This document shows, in pieces, positions 43,203 through 51,809 of a DNA stretch of 64,000 bases. Numbering within the stretch: position 1 is the stretch's first letter; each line of letters opens with the position of its first letter. A program made the translations under genes and the position numbers. This stretch comes from Holophagaceae bacterium (GTDB lineage: Bacteria > Acidobacteriota > Holophagae > Holophagales > Holophagaceae): assembly GCA_021286765.1 (NCBI GenBank), contig JAJTBS010000002.1:496001-560000 (forward strand), given 5' to 3'. Below the pieces are notes generated by a model, which was given only the letters and a program-made list of their open reading frames with translations, did no database searches and was not told the DNA's origin.

Positions 43203-43388
43203 ATGGGCAACCTGGGAATGATGGAAATCCTGCTGATCGGCATCGCGCTGCTGATCTTCTTCGGGCCCTCCCGCCTGCCGGAGCTGGGCAAGAGCCTGGG
43301 CAAGGGCATCCAGGAGTTCAAGAAGGCCAGCCGCGAGCTCACGGATTCCGTGAAGGAAGACGTCGTCGTGGACAAGGACAAGAAGTAG
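43203..43388 (+). CDS. tatA: Twin-arginine translocase TatA/E subunit (second copy)
   Basis: A 61-residue Tat pore subunit, nearly the same as the first copy over the first 40 residues (MGNLGMMEILLIGIALLIFF, FGPSRLPELGKSLG). Its tail is different and more charged (EDVVVDKDKK). ATG 43203 has GGAG 7 bases upstream; the ATG at 43191 is less likely. An intrinsic terminator stands right after it, before tatC. Confidence 0.92.
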   Translation: MGNLGMMEILLIGIALLIFFGPSRLPELGKSLGKGIQEFKKASRELTDSVKEDVVVDKDKK

Positions 43389-43405
43389 GCCCGGCCCTTC
43401 GATTC

Positions 43406-43438
43406 AGCCCGGCCTCCCCTTGGGGGCCGGGCTCTTTT
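43406..43438 (+). terminator. Intrinsic terminator between tatA and tatC
   Basis: AGCCCGGCC (43406-43414) pairs with GGCCGGGCT (43425-43433), followed by CTTTTCC. It ends only about 13 bases before the tatC ATG. Transcripts from the reductase operon would mostly stop here, leaving tatC dependent on read-through or an unseen promoter. Confidence 0.75.
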
Positions 43439-43452
43439 CCTGATCGAGCCCC

Positions 43453-44223
43453 ATGTCCATTCCGGTCACGCCCCCCGAGAAGATGAGCTTCTGGGAGCAC
43501 CTGCAGGAACTGCGGGTGCGCATCGTGCGTTCCCTGCTCGCCGTGGCCGTGATCTTCGCCCTCACCTACGCCTACCGCTTCAAGCTCTGGGCCTGGGCCC
43601 AGAAGCCCTTCCTGGAGGCCATGGCCCGCCAGACCGGCAAGGCCATCGCCAGCCTCGATCCCTTCGCCTTCACCGACCTCACCGAGCCCTTCTTCAGCAT
43701 GATGCGGCTCTCCCTCTGGGCCGCCGCCTTCCTCTCCGCGCCGTTCCTCTTCTACCAGCTCTGGGCCTTCATCCGGCCCGGCCTGCTGCCGAAGGAACGC
43801 CGACTGGTCATCCCCTTCGTGCTGGTGACCTCGGGCTGCTTCCTGGCCGGCGCCGCCTTCGCCTACAAGCAGGCCTTCAAGTTCCTGGGCGACATCCTCT
43901 TCCAGGAGGCCGCCTCCGCGGGCCTGCGGGCCAACCTCCACGCCTCGGACTACCTCGACCTCTTCATCTCCACCACGCTCATCACCGGCGTGATGTTCGA
44001 GCTGCCCGTCCTGTTCTTCTTCCTGGCCAAGTTCCGCATCGTGACCGCCCGCCTCATGCTGAAGTACTGGCGCCACGCCACCATGGCCATCCTGATCTTC
44101 AGCGCCTTCTTCACGCCGGGCGACGTGGTCGTCACCACCATCTTCTTCAGCGTCGTGCTCCTCGGCCTCTACGCCCTCTCCGTCGCCGTCGCCTGGATCG
44201 CCGAACCCCGCCAGCCCCGGTAA
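43453..44223 (+). CDS. tatC: Sec-independent protein translocase TatC
   Basis: A 256-residue inner-membrane receptor for twin-arginine signal peptides, with six predicted helices. Landmarks are MSFWEHLQELRVRIVRSLLAV at the start, FTDLTEPFFSMMRLSLWAA, FLFYQLWAFIRPGLLPKERR and AFFTPGDVVVTTIFFSVVLLGLY. No tatB-like gene is seen here; the two TatA/E-type proteins may be the only partners. It is followed within 22 bases by the M28 peptidase gene. Confidence 0.95.
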   Translation: MSIPVTPPEKMSFWEHLQELRVRIVRSLLAVAVIFALTYAYRFKLWAWAQKPFLEAMARQTGKAIASLDPFAFTDLTEPFFSMMRLSLWAAAFLSAPFLFYQLWAFIRPGLLPKERRLVIPFVLVTSGCFLAGAAFAYKQAFKFLGDILFQEAASAGLRANLHASDYLDLFISTTLITGVMFELPVLFFFLAKFRIVTARLMLKYWRHATMAILIFSAFFTPGDVVVTTIFFSVVLLGLYALSVAVAWIAEPRQPR

Positions 44224-44245
44224 GGTGGAAGCCAGGGAGGCCGCC

Positions 44246-45796
44246 GTGCGACTCATGCTCTGTGCTGTTCTGGCCTGTGTCTCGTTGCTGGCCCAGGGGC
44301 CGAAGGTGGACGAGGCGGCCCTTCGCGCCCACCTCGCCTTCCTGGCCGACGATGTGCTGGAGGGCCGGGGCACGGGGCAGCGGGGCGGCGAGCTGGCCGT
44401 GCGCTACCTCGAGACCCAGCTGCAGGTCCTGGGCCTCCAGCCCGCGAACGGGAGCAGCTACCGCCAGCCGGTGCGGCTCTCCGGCCTGCGCCTGGATCCA
44501 GCGGCCAGCAGCCTCCGATTCGAAGGACCGAAGGAGGGGCTGGCGCCGGTCCTGGGCACGGACCTCGTGATGGGTGCAGCCGCCGCGGAGACCACTCTGG
44601 CCGTGGATGCGCCCCTGGTCTTTGTGGGGCATGGCATCACGGCCGCCGACGGCAGCCGGGACGATTTCAAGGGCCTGGATGTCCGGGGCCGCATCCTCGT
44701 GATGCTGGTGGGCGACCGCAAGGGCGGAGCGCCCATGCCCCTCTGCTGCGAACCGGAGAACCTCTACGGCCGGTGGACCCACAAGTTCGAGGAGGCCCGG
44801 CGGCGCGGCGCCGCGGGCGCCCTGCTGGTGCATACGGATGCCTCGGCCGGCTACGGCTGGGCCGTGGTACGGAACGGCTGGGTCCAGGAGCGCTTCCAGC
44901 GGGAGGGCACGGGACTGGCGGGTGCCATGCAGGGCTGGATCACGGAGGCCATGGCCGTCCGTCTCTTCGCCGTGGCGGGTCAGGACTACCGGGCCCTGGC
45001 CGCTGGCGCGGAGGCCTTGACGTTCCGTCCCGTGGCCCTGCCCATTCAGGCCCGCGGGCGGCTGGTGTCCGCGGTGCGGAGCCTGGAGCAGTGGAACGTG
45101 GCGGGCGTCCTGCCGGGCACCGATCCTGCCCTGAAACAGGAACTGGTCATCTACTCGGCCCACTGGGACCACTTCGGCAAGGGGGCCGACGGCGCCATCT
45201 ATGCCGGTGCCGTGGACAACGCCACGGGCTGTGCCGCCGTGCTGGCCCTGGCCCAGGCCCTCGCGCACCAGCCCCTGAAGCGCAGCGTGATGTTCCTCTT
45301 CCCCTGCGCCGAGGAGATGGGGCTGCTGGGCACGTCCGCCTACGTCGCCGCACCGCTCTGGCCCCTGGCCCGCACCGCGCTGGACATCAACCTGGAGAGC
45401 CTGAACGTGATCGGCCCCACCCGGGACATCGGCCTGCTGGGATCAAACGATCCGAAGCTGCGGGCGCTGTGCGCCCAGGCGGCCGCCTCGACCGGCCTGG
45501 TCATCACGGCGGCCAAGGCCGATCCAGCCGGACTCTGCTTCCGGTCGGACCATTTCCCCTTCATGAAGGCGGGTGTGCCGGCCCTGTCCCCGGGCTTTTC
45601 GCTGGATGGCGGCTGGGACTACCTGGGCGACAAGGCCGCGGCCCAGACCAGGGCTGCGGACTTCCTCAACCACTACCACCGGCCCACGGACCGCTACGAT
45701 CCCGCCTGGAATCTGGCCGGGCTCATGCAGCAGGTGCACTTCGCGCTGGAGCTGGGGCGATTGGCGGGTGGCTCGTCGACTACCGGTTCGCGTTGA
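44246..45796 (+). CDS. Exported M28-family zinc peptidase
   Basis: A 516-residue protein with a signal peptide (about 1-18, ending SLLAQ). A protease-associated (PA) insert lies at about 130-270. The M28 zinc site is SAHWDHFG, GAVDNATG, CAEEMGLLG, NLESLNVIG and FRSDHFPF, supplying the usual His-Asp-Glu-Asp/Glu-His set. It probably cleaves peptides in the periplasm. The GTG at 44246 has GGGAGG upstream and gives a clean signal sequence; an earlier GTG at 44225 would add seven polar residues. Confidence 0.9.
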   Translation: MRLMLCAVLACVSLLAQGPKVDEAALRAHLAFLADDVLEGRGTGQRGGELAVRYLETQLQVLGLQPANGSSYRQPVRLSGLRLDPAASSLRFEGPKEGLAPVLGTDLVMGAAAAETTLAVDAPLVFVGHGITAADGSRDDFKGLDVRGRILVMLVGDRKGGAPMPLCCEPENLYGRWTHKFEEARRRGAAGALLVHTDASAGYGWAVVRNGWVQERFQREGTGLAGAMQGWITEAMAVRLFAVAGQDYRALAAGAEALTFRPVALPIQARGRLVSAVRSLEQWNVAGVLPGTDPALKQELVIYSAHWDHFGKGADGAIYAGAVDNATGCAAVLALAQALAHQPLKRSVMFLFPCAEEMGLLGTSAYVAAPLWPLARTALDINLESLNVIGPTRDIGLLGSNDPKLRALCAQAAASTGLVITAAKADPAGLCFRSDHFPFMKAGVPALSPGFSLDGGWDYLGDKAAAQTRAADFLNHYHRPTDRYDPAWNLAGLMQQVHFALELGRLAGGSSTTGSR

Positions 45797-45804
45797 TGGC
45801 AGTT

Positions 45805-47883
45805 TTATAACTCGTTGATGAGGAGGTGTGCGGTGAAGACTCCATCCTGTATGCGGCCAGTGCCCTGATCCAATCGGAGCTTTCGTGTGCGTGTGAAAGC
45901 GACCGCCATGGGGTACTCGGCATTGCTGTACAACGCATGGAGGGCGTGGGCCTGCCAGTTTCCGTTCTCACGCACGGCAATGATGTTGGCCATGGAGCCT
46001 CGGTAGAGTATGGCGAGACGGACGCCGTCTTCCGAAAGGGCAACATCGAAGCCGGTGTAGGCGTAACGCTCCGGTATGGGAACTCTTGAGGGGGTCCCCC
46101 AACCTGACGACGTCAGTTCAAGGGTTTCGATAAGGTCCTGCACTGGGGTTAACTGGGACTCCAGGAACCGGAAAAACCTGACAAAGACGGTTCGATCGCC
46201 GCGTCGGAGCATGCGGACTTGATTTTCCAGGAGTGCATTGGATTCGAAGGGAAGGGCTGTGGTGGTCCACTGACCAGCGATGCTTCGTTGTATGAGATCG
46301 AAACCCGAGGGGATATTGAAATCCGAGTCGTATCTGGAACGCACGATGCTCAAATCGCCGCCCGTCCCTGCAGCGAGGCCCAGTTTCATCCATGATCCAT
46401 GAAACGGCGCTGGGGTCTGGATGGGTTCGCTGGACCACGTGCCTCCAGCGTTTGAAAGATAGGTAAACAAAGTGCCGTTCCGCCACGCCACATGAAGGTG
46501 CTGGCTCTCATCAAGGGTGGCCGCGAGTTCCATGGTGCCGGTCCGGACGTACGCCTGTGTCGCGATCAATGTGTTGGTCCATGCCCCCTCTACAAACCTC
46601 GAATGGTAGATGCTGATCTGATCAGGGAACTGGAGGTTGACGTGAGAATAGATGACGTTAACCGCACCCGACGGCTCCACCATGCAGCCCGGAGGTGCGA
46701 TGCCCTGTTCCCACTCTCCGTTCGAGATGGAATAGACGTCCCAGGAGGAGCCGGAGGGGATGCCGACGACCCCATAGCTACTGTCATTCCAGGCGGTATA
46801 CCAGCGCTCTGCTATATCCATCACTGGGGGCATGGAAGCCGTGGGCATGTAGGCCACCTGCGCCTGGAACTGGAAGGGGCCCGATGGTAGGGGAAGGTTG
46901 ACCCTGGCTACATCGCTTAAATTCCATTGGGACCCGGGTGCTCGAGCTTCGATGCAGTAGACGCGTAGAGAACTTGGACCGGTAATTTCGTGGTTGAATT
47001 CCGTGGTCCCCGGAGGGAGGACGGCGACCATATCCCAATACACCATACCGAGGGGGTCGGGCTGCTCGTTGACGTTTGCTGAGTGGTACACCCTGAGTTC
47101 TGATGCACCTTGGCTTTCGTTGCGCCAAGTCAAATGGACGTTCCCATTCACCTGAGTGCCAAGGAGGTCCTTGGGGCGGAACAGATTGAAGAATTTCGCC
47201 TGGCTCTCAGCCAACTGACTGGTGACTGCTCCAGCTCGGTTGTAGACCCTGAATCGGTAGTAGGTCAGTTCGCGTATTCCGTTCGACTTGTTGAACAGGA
47301 AGCTGGTGGTAGAGGGAGCCATAGTGCCAAGGAGGGTCCAGTTGCCCAGTGCATTTCCGGATGCGTCGACCTGTTTGGCCTCGATGACGGTTTCGATGGC
47401 CAATTTCGAATACTGCACCCAGTTGATCGTGATGCCATCAATGGAGGGATCGTACTCCAGCGCCGTTAAATCTATGACGGTTGGATCCAGTGGGATGGAG
47501 ACACTCGCTTCATTGGAGTAAACAGGAGGTGCACTGTTCAGGCTTGCCCCAATCCTGAACGTCACGCTCTCAAGTTCGCCCAGAGGGTTGGGCAGCGTGA
47601 CTCGCGTTTTGAATTGGCTCACCCTATCGATAAGCATGGTTGCCAGTGTGGTGAATGGACCGCCCCCGGTTCGAAACTGGACGTTGTAGTTGATGGCCGT
47701 GGAGTTTGGGGTGGTGAACGTAATATCCATCGCGTTCTGCCGAATGATTTCGACAGAAAGTATGGTGGGCGTGGCATCGATGGGCTTGGGCACAGGCGAG
47801 GAGTTCCCGCCCCCGCTACCGCATCCAAGGTTGAGGAGCAGAGCTGAAAATAGGATTCCGAATACCTTTGATGCTCGAGTCAT
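45805..47883 (-). CDS. Secreted lipoprotein with fibronectin-III-like and propeller-like regions
   Basis: A 692-residue protein with a lipobox (ALLLNLGC, Cys21) and a Gly/Ser-rich spacer. Two or three Ig/Fn3-like repeats follow (residues about 40-300, for example YYRFRVYNRAGAVTSQLAESQ), then a C-terminal part with aromatic, propeller-like repeats. No catalytic motif was found. Codon use is visibly more A/T-ending than in neighbours, as in the FG-GAP lipoprotein at 14462, suggesting a similar acquired or fast-evolving surface protein. It converges on the M28 gene with 8 bases between stops. Confidence 0.75.
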   Translation of the reverse strand: MTRASKVFGILFSALLLNLGCGSGGGNSSPVPKPIDATPTILSVEIIRQNAMDITFTTPNSTAINYNVQFRTGGGPFTTLATMLIDRVSQFKTRVTLPNPLGELESVTFRIGASLNSAPPVYSNEASVSIPLDPTVIDLTALEYDPSIDGITINWVQYSKLAIETVIEAKQVDASGNALGNWTLLGTMAPSTTSFLFNKSNGIRELTYYRFRVYNRAGAVTSQLAESQAKFFNLFRPKDLLGTQVNGNVHLTWRNESQGASELRVYHSANVNEQPDPLGMVYWDMVAVLPPGTTEFNHEITGPSSLRVYCIEARAPGSQWNLSDVARVNLPLPSGPFQFQAQVAYMPTASMPPVMDIAERWYTAWNDSSYGVVGIPSGSSWDVYSISNGEWEQGIAPPGCMVEPSGAVNVIYSHVNLQFPDQISIYHSRFVEGAWTNTLIATQAYVRTGTMELAATLDESQHLHVAWRNGTLFTYLSNAGGTWSSEPIQTPAPFHGSWMKLGLAAGTGGDLSIVRSRYDSDFNIPSGFDLIQRSIAGQWTTTALPFESNALLENQVRMLRRGDRTVFVRFFRFLESQLTPVQDLIETLELTSSGWGTPSRVPIPERYAYTGFDVALSEDGVRLAILYRGSMANIIAVRENGNWQAHALHALYSNAEYPMAVAFTRTRKLRLDQGTGRIQDGVFTAHLLINEL

Positions 47884-47913
47884 GGTGCAATCCAGCTGGT
47901 CAAAGTCATTGGC

Positions 47914-48795
47914 TCAGCGACCCGTTGTTACAGCGTCGGTCGGGTTTCCACCCGACTGAACCTTGTTGTAGTCCAGCTGGCTGCCCCGCATGCTGTGGGG
48001 GATGAGGTAGACCACGGCCATGGCCACGGTGGCCGCGAGCACCGCGGCGCGGCTCCAGGCTTCCCGGCTGCGGGGCCGGGGCCCCGCGACGATGGCCGCC
48101 AGCACCCACACGCCCCACATGAGCAGGGTCTTGTTGTCCGTCAGGTCGTAGCCCCAGGGGAAGCCGGTCCAGTAGTGGCCGAAAGCGGCCTTCTGCACGA
48201 AGGGCCCCAGCACCAGGCCGCCCAGGGTCATGCAGCCGAGCGTGAGCCACAGAAGGCGGCGGGGCGCGGTGGCGCCGAACAGCGCCCCCAGGCCCGTCCG
48301 CAGGCCGATCAGCACCGCGATGAACATCATGGAGACATGGGGCAGCAGCACCGCCAGGGCCACCGGGCCCTTGTAGCGCAGCACCACGGGGCCACCCTCC
48401 GGCAGGCGCACCGCGCTGGAGCCTTCGCCCAGTTCCACGGTGTATTCCAGCTTGCCGGCAGCGGGCTGCTTCGGCAGGTAGCCCGCCAGCTCGGCTTTGC
48501 CGTCTTTCTGCTCGCGGACCATGGGCTGGCGGGTCCAGGTCTCCTGCAAGGGGAACCGCCGCCACACCAGGGTGCCGGGCACGCCCGGATCCGGCAGGGC
48601 CACACGGGCATCGCGCACCGTCTCCTCGCTGCGGATGAGCCGGTAGGCGGTGGTCGTCCCGGCGACGGTCACGGTGCCACGCAGCGGGTGCGTGGGGCCC
48701 GTGCGGCGCTGGTAGACCACGGTGGCGGCCATGAGCAGCACGGCCAGAATCCAGAGGGCCGTCGTGCGGAGGGGGGAGGCTGGGGCAGTGGTCAT
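47914..48795 (-). CDS. Conserved multi-pass membrane protein of unknown function
   Basis: A 293-residue protein: one N-terminal helix (about 12-30), a soluble, probably periplasmic domain of about 120 residues, then four or five helices with PHVSMMFIAVLIGLRTGLGALFG and GFPWGYDLTDNKTLLMWGVWVLA. The pattern recurs in conserved hypothetical membrane proteins of Bacteroidota and Acidobacteriota, but I cannot name a function. Start at ATG 48795 (MTTAPASP). The gene sits 23 bases after the rsmH stop and is probably cotranscribed. Confidence 0.7.
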   Translation of the reverse strand: MTTAPASPLRTTALWILAVLLMAATVVYQRRTGPTHPLRGTVTVAGTTTAYRLIRSEETVRDARVALPDPGVPGTLVWRRFPLQETWTRQPMVREQKDGKAELAGYLPKQPAAGKLEYTVELGEGSSAVRLPEGGPVVLRYKGPVALAVLLPHVSMMFIAVLIGLRTGLGALFGATAPRRLLWLTLGCMTLGGLVLGPFVQKAAFGHYWTGFPWGYDLTDNKTLLMWGVWVLAAIVAGPRPRSREAWSRAAVLAATVAMAVVYLIPHSMRGSQLDYNKVQSGGNPTDAVTTGR

Positions 48796-48818
48796 ATCCG
48801 ACCACCCTATCGCAAGCC

Positions 48819-49853
48819 TCACGACCTTGGAAGACGCGCCCAGCGGAGCTTCGCGCTGGTGGAACGGGGATTGGCCCGCCGTTCCTCCGCCGAAGCCCGC
48901 TGGGGCTCGGCGGCCACCTCGGCGTAGAGGCCATCGCGAAGGCCCTGCTGGAAGGCCTTCTTCACGCGCCGGTCCTCCCCCGAGTGGAAGGTGAGGATGG
49001 CCACGCGGCCCCCGGGGTTCAGCACCCCCGGCAGCAGCGCGAGGAACTGGTCCAGTACCGTCAGCTCATCGTTCACGGCGATGCGCAGGGCCTGGAAGGT
49101 GCGCTGCAGGGCCCGTTTCACCTCATCGTCGTCGAGTCCCTCGGTGCGCAGCGCCGAGCGCACGCACCCCGCGAGGTCGCGGGTGGTCTGGATCGCTTGC
49201 CCATGGACCGCGCGGGCGATGGCCGCCGCATGGGGCTCGTCGGAATTCTCAAGGAGCAAGTCCGCCAGGGCCTGCTCGTCCAGAGTGGCGAGCAGGTCGG
49301 CCGCGGGCTTTCCCCGCTGGGGGTTCAGGCGCAGGTCCAGGGGGCCTTCCGCCTTCCAGGTGAAGCCCCGGGCCGGGTTGTCGATTTGCATGGAGGAGAC
49401 GCCCAGGTCCGCCAGCACCAGGTCGAACCCGCCGGCCTCGGCCTGGAGGCGCGGCAGCCCGGCGAAGTTCATGCGGCGCACGGTGAGCGCATCTTCTCCG
49501 AAGCCCAGGGCCCTCAAGCGGGCCTCGGTGCGGGGCAGCTCCAGGGGATCCACGTCCACGCCAAAGAGCCGCCCTCCCGGCAGCAGGCGCGGCAGCAACT
49601 CCCGCGTGTGGCCACCGTAGCCCAGGGTCGCGTCCAGGGCCACTTCGCCGGGCTGCGGATCCAGCACCGCGAGAATCTCACCCACCATGATCGAGCGGTG
49701 GGTACCGGCCGGCGTATGGCCCCGCGCCATGACCTTCTCCAGTTCCGCCGCGTGCTGCTCGGGGGACAACTCCTTGTACTTCTCCACGAAACGTCGGGGG
49801 TGCGTGCCCTTGTAGCGGGGCCGGCGGGGACGGGGGGTATCGTCGGGGCCCAT
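48819..49853 (-). CDS. rsmH: 16S rRNA (cytosine1402-N4)-methyltransferase
   Basis: A 344-residue MraW/RsmH enzyme. It has a basic N-terminal extension of about 50 residues, then HRSIMVGEILAVL, the SAM motif DATLGYGGHT, GVDVDPLEL, ADLGVSSMQIDNPARGF and TFHSGEDRRVKKAF. In most bacteria this gene opens the dcw cell-division cluster. Here it lies between a PlsC gene and a membrane-protein gene, with no mraZ, ftsL or ftsI nearby. Confidence 0.95.
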   Translation of the reverse strand: MGPDDTPRPRRPRYKGTHPRRFVEKYKELSPEQHAAELEKVMARGHTPAGTHRSIMVGEILAVLDPQPGEVALDATLGYGGHTRELLPRLLPGGRLFGVDVDPLELPRTEARLRALGFGEDALTVRRMNFAGLPRLQAEAGGFDLVLADLGVSSMQIDNPARGFTWKAEGPLDLRLNPQRGKPAADLLATLDEQALADLLLENSDEPHAAAIARAVHGQAIQTTRDLAGCVRSALRTEGLDDDEVKRALQRTFQALRIAVNDELTVLDQFLALLPGVLNPGGRVAILTFHSGEDRRVKKAFQQGLRDGLYAEVAAEPQRASAEERRANPRSTSAKLRWARLPRS

Positions 49854-49861
49854 GGTCGGCG

Positions 49862-50470
49862 TCAGGCTTCCAGCCGGAGTTCGGCCAGGGCCTTCATGAC
49901 CTGGTCGGCGCAGGCCTGGTAGCGCTCCCGGCCCGTGAGCTCTGAGGGCACGGTCGAGAAATCCACCGGCGGTCCGGGGACGATGGTGATGCGGCCCGGC
50001 CGCGGCCAGCTGGACCCCCGGGGGAAGCACTCGAAGGCGCCGAAGATCCGTACGGGCACCACGGGCACGTCGCACTTGGCGATGATGAAGCCGATGCCGG
50101 CCTCCGCCGGCTGGATCTCCCCGTCGGTGGACCGGGTGCCTTCCGGGAAGATGAGCACCCGGTGGCCCTCCTTGAGGAGGCTCAGGATGCGCTTCATGCT
50201 GGCGAGGTCGCCCTTGCCCCGGTCCACGGGCAGCACCTGGATGCGGGGCAGCAGCCAGCCCAGGAAGCCCTTGAAGAGGGATTTTCGGGCCAGGTAGTAG
50301 ATGGGCTTCCGGAAGGCGATCCCCACCACCACCGGATCCAGGTAGCTCACGTGGTTGGCCACGATGAGGGCGCCGCCGGATTCGGGCAGCAGCTCCGGGT
50401 GGAGCGTCCGGTGCCGGAAGCAGAGGCGGCCGACGAGACGGGATCCGGCGTGGGCAATCCGATAGATCAT
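49862..50470 (-). CDS. 1-acyl-sn-glycerol-3-phosphate acyltransferase (second copy)
   Basis: A 202-residue PlsC-family enzyme with the HX4D block NHVSYLDPV, the second block PVDRGKGD and FPEGTRS, then VPVVPVRIFG. It is shorter than the copy at 18636 and lacks that copy's long N-terminal helix. Start is taken at ATG 50470 (MIYRIAHAG); ATG 50518 would add 16 residues. It ends 8 bases before rsmH, so they are probably cotranscribed. Confidence 0.88.
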   Translation of the reverse strand: MIYRIAHAGSRLVGRLCFRHRTLHPELLPESGGALIVANHVSYLDPVVVGIAFRKPIYYLARKSLFKGFLGWLLPRIQVLPVDRGKGDLASMKRILSLLKEGHRVLIFPEGTRSTDGEIQPAEAGIGFIIAKCDVPVVPVRIFGAFECFPRGSSWPRPGRITIVPGPPVDFSTVPSELTGRERYQACADQVMKALAELRLEA

Positions 50471-50614
50471 GGGCAGGCAGTCCGGAGGAACAGCGGTTGG
50501 GAGGCGGGCGGCGTGCATCCGCCGCCTTGGTGATGCTCCTATCCATGGCCCTCCGCGTCCAGCCCAAGTCAAGGGCGGGGATGGGTTCAATGGGTTCCGG
50601 GGCCCGGGGAGCGC

Positions 50615-50620
50615 TACGCT
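50615..50620 (+). promoter_or_regulatory. -10-like TACGCT six bases before trmO ATG
   Basis: TACGCT, six bases, ATG, with no Shine-Dalgarno. It fits the same leaderless pattern as at 29198, 32659 and 51798. Confidence 0.4.
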
Positions 50621-50626
50621 TCACCC

Positions 50627-51154
50627 ATGGACGCCCCCGACTTCACCTACCACCCCATCGGGTTTGTGCGCACGCCCTACGCGAAACGCATCGACGCGCC
50701 TCACCAGCCCACGGTGGTGGAGGGCACCGAATCGGGTGCGCCGGCCGAGGCCACCCTGGAGCTTGATGCCGCGCTGCCCGAGACGGTGCTGCGCGACCTG
50801 GCGGGCTTCGAGCGCATCTGGCTCATCTTCGCCTTCCACCTCAGCGAGGGCTGGGCGCCCCTGGTGCAGCCTCCCCGGGGCCCGAGGGGCAAACGGGGCG
50901 TGCTGGCCACGCGCTCGCCCCACCGGCCCAACGCCATCGGCCTCTCCGCCGTGGAGCTGGTGGCCATCGAGGGGAGGACCCTGCGCCTGCGGGGGGTGGA
51001 CCTGCTGGATGGCACGCCGGTGCTGGACCTGAAGCCCTACGTGCCCTACGCGGATGCCTTCCCCGGGGCCCGGGCTGGCTGGATCGATGCCGTGGACGCC
51101 GCCACCGGCACCCATTCCGCGCCGGGGCCCCGGAAGCCCCGCCGAAACGCTTGA
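50627..51154 (+). CDS. trmO: tRNA (t6A37 N6)-methyltransferase TrmO
   Basis: A 175-residue protein of the TsaA/YaeB family that adds a methyl group to t6A at position 37 of some tRNAs. Motifs are YHPIGFVRTPYA, ATRSPHRPNAIGLSAVEL and LDLKPYVPYADAFPGARAGW. The length is short but within the range for versions lacking the C-terminal extension of the E. coli protein. Confidence 0.9.
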   Translation: MDAPDFTYHPIGFVRTPYAKRIDAPHQPTVVEGTESGAPAEATLELDAALPETVLRDLAGFERIWLIFAFHLSEGWAPLVQPPRGPRGKRGVLATRSPHRPNAIGLSAVELVAIEGRTLRLRGVDLLDGTPVLDLKPYVPYADAFPGARAGWIDAVDAATGTHSAPGPRKPRRNA

Positions 51155-51220
51155 CCGGCCCCGGCTGCGAGTCCACCCTACGGACGCCCCCAGACCGATG
51201 TTCTGACAACAGGAGCCGCC

Positions 51221-51787
51221 ATGCCCCATGTCTCGCTCGCCCAGCTCTGGATCCCCATCCTGCTCTCGGCCGTCTGTGTCTTCGTGGCCAGCAGCCTCGT
51301 GCACATGGTGCTGAAGTGGCATGCCTCGGACTACAAGGCCCTGGCCCACGAGGATGACGTGCGCGCCGCGATCCGGAAGGAGGCCCCGGCCCCGGGCCAG
51401 TACGTGATGCCCCACTGCGCGGACATGAAGGACATGGGCAAGCCGGAGATGCTGGCGAAGTACCAGGAGGGCCCCGTGGCCATGCTGGTGGTGATGCCCA
51501 ACGGCGCCCCCGCCATGGGCGCGGCCCTGGGCAAGTGGTTCGTCTACACGATCCTGGTGGCCTTCATGGCGGCCTACCTGGCCGGCCGCACCCTGGCCCC
51601 TGGCGCCCACTACCTGCAGGTGTTCCGCGTCGTGGGTGTCGTGTCCTTCCTGGCGTACGGCTTCGGCAGCATCCAGATGGCCATCTGGATGGGCAAGCCC
51701 TGGAGCAGCGTGGCCAAGGACCTGGCGGATGCCCTCATCTATGGCCTGCTCAGCGGTGGCGCCTTCGGATGGCTGTGGCCCCGCTGA
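51221..51787 (+). CDS. Conserved membrane protein of unknown function
   Basis: A 188-residue protein with an N-terminal helix (about 8-30), a soluble segment containing MPHCADMKDMGKPEMLAKYQEGP, and two or three C-terminal helices. Several His and Met residues in the loop could bind a metal, but there is no defined motif. The ATG follows AGGAGCCGCC. I do not recognise a named family. Neighbours trmO and the methyltransferase give no functional hint. Confidence 0.7.
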   Translation: MPHVSLAQLWIPILLSAVCVFVASSLVHMVLKWHASDYKALAHEDDVRAAIRKEAPAPGQYVMPHCADMKDMGKPEMLAKYQEGPVAMLVVMPNGAPAMGAALGKWFVYTILVAFMAAYLAGRTLAPGAHYLQVFRVVGVVSFLAYGFGSIQMAIWMGKPWSSVAKDLADALIYGLLSGGAFGWLWPR

Positions 51788-51797
51788 ATCCCGGGTC

Positions 51798-51803
51798 TAC
51801 ACT
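51798..51803 (+). promoter_or_regulatory. -10-like TACACT six bases before methyltransferase ATG
   Basis: TACACT, six bases, ATG, with no Shine-Dalgarno. It lies just after the stop of the preceding membrane-protein gene, so the methyltransferase gene may be transcribed separately as a leaderless message. Confidence 0.45.
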
Positions 51804-51809
51804 CCATCC

